5,341 nt of DNA from positions 1 to 5,341 of the forward strand of contig JAKDNC010000277.1 of the NCBI GenBank assembly GCA_030452025.1, given 5' to 3'. The translations under genes and the position numbers were made by a program. The notes beneath the pieces are model-generated. The model worked only from the letters and a program-made list of their open reading frames with translations, ran no database searches and was not told where the DNA came from. This DNA comes from Nocardioides sp. (lineage in GTDB: Bacteria > Actinomycetota > Actinomycetes > Propionibacteriales > Nocardioidaceae). Shown one piece after another: positions 5,258 through 5,341 of this stretch (position 1 is the first letter of the stretch; every line of letters begins with the position of its first letter).

Positions 5258-5341
5258 ACGGCTCGCCTGGCCACTCGCACTCAGATCGAATGCCAGCGTG
5301 AATCTTCCGCACATTGCTGAACCTCCGTTGGGTCGATGGAG

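Overview
The window is high-GC DNA with actinobacterial character. The coding regions are strongly G/C-ending at third codon positions, the regulator closely resembles the mycobacterial MntR/SirR type, and the upstream elements look like actinobacterial promoters and NrdR boxes. A Micrococcales-like actinobacterium is plausible, but the genus cannot be fixed from the sequence alone. No mobile element, CRISPR array, rRNA or tRNA is visible.

Layout: (i) 176-856 (+) is a DtxR-family, MntR-type manganese-responsive repressor, with a perfect 11-bp inverted repeat just upstream. (ii) 832-3403 (-) is a tightly coupled three-gene operon, each junction an ATGA overlap. Read from its promoter, it encodes a Mn-type solute-binding lipoprotein (mntA), an ABC ATPase (mntB) and a membrane permease (mntC). 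The permease end overlaps the regulator end tail-to-tail by 25 bp. (iii) 3404-3615 is a divergent control region. It has a good promoter for the Mn-uptake operon, a regulator-like motif over its -35, and two NrdR-box-like elements spaced exactly 31 bp apart ahead of nrdI. (iv) 3616-5132 (+) is nrdI-nrdF, translationally coupled and lacking nrdE. (v) 5133-5341 has no gene but holds two strong hairpins.

The main discovery is in nrdF. The protein aligns along its whole length with class Ib R2 (NrdF), but three of the four carboxylate ligands that are normally glutamate are replaced: Glu->Gln116, Glu->Ser176 and Glu->Lys210. The Asp, both His and the radical Tyr remain. This is the 'QSK' signature of class Ie R2, the metal-free, DOPA-radical ribonucleotide reductase subunit that is activated by NrdI.

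The genes make a coherent picture. A Mn sensor, a Mn importer and a ribonucleotide reductase radical subunit that should need no Mn or Fe sit back to back. The inferred model is a manganese-starvation cassette: when Mn is scarce, MntR releases, Mn import is switched on, and dNTP synthesis is handed from a Mn-dependent NrdF (presumed elsewhere) to the metal-free NrdF. The catalytic NrdE would be supplied from another locus. The QSK residues are read directly from the sequence; the coupling by regulation is inference.
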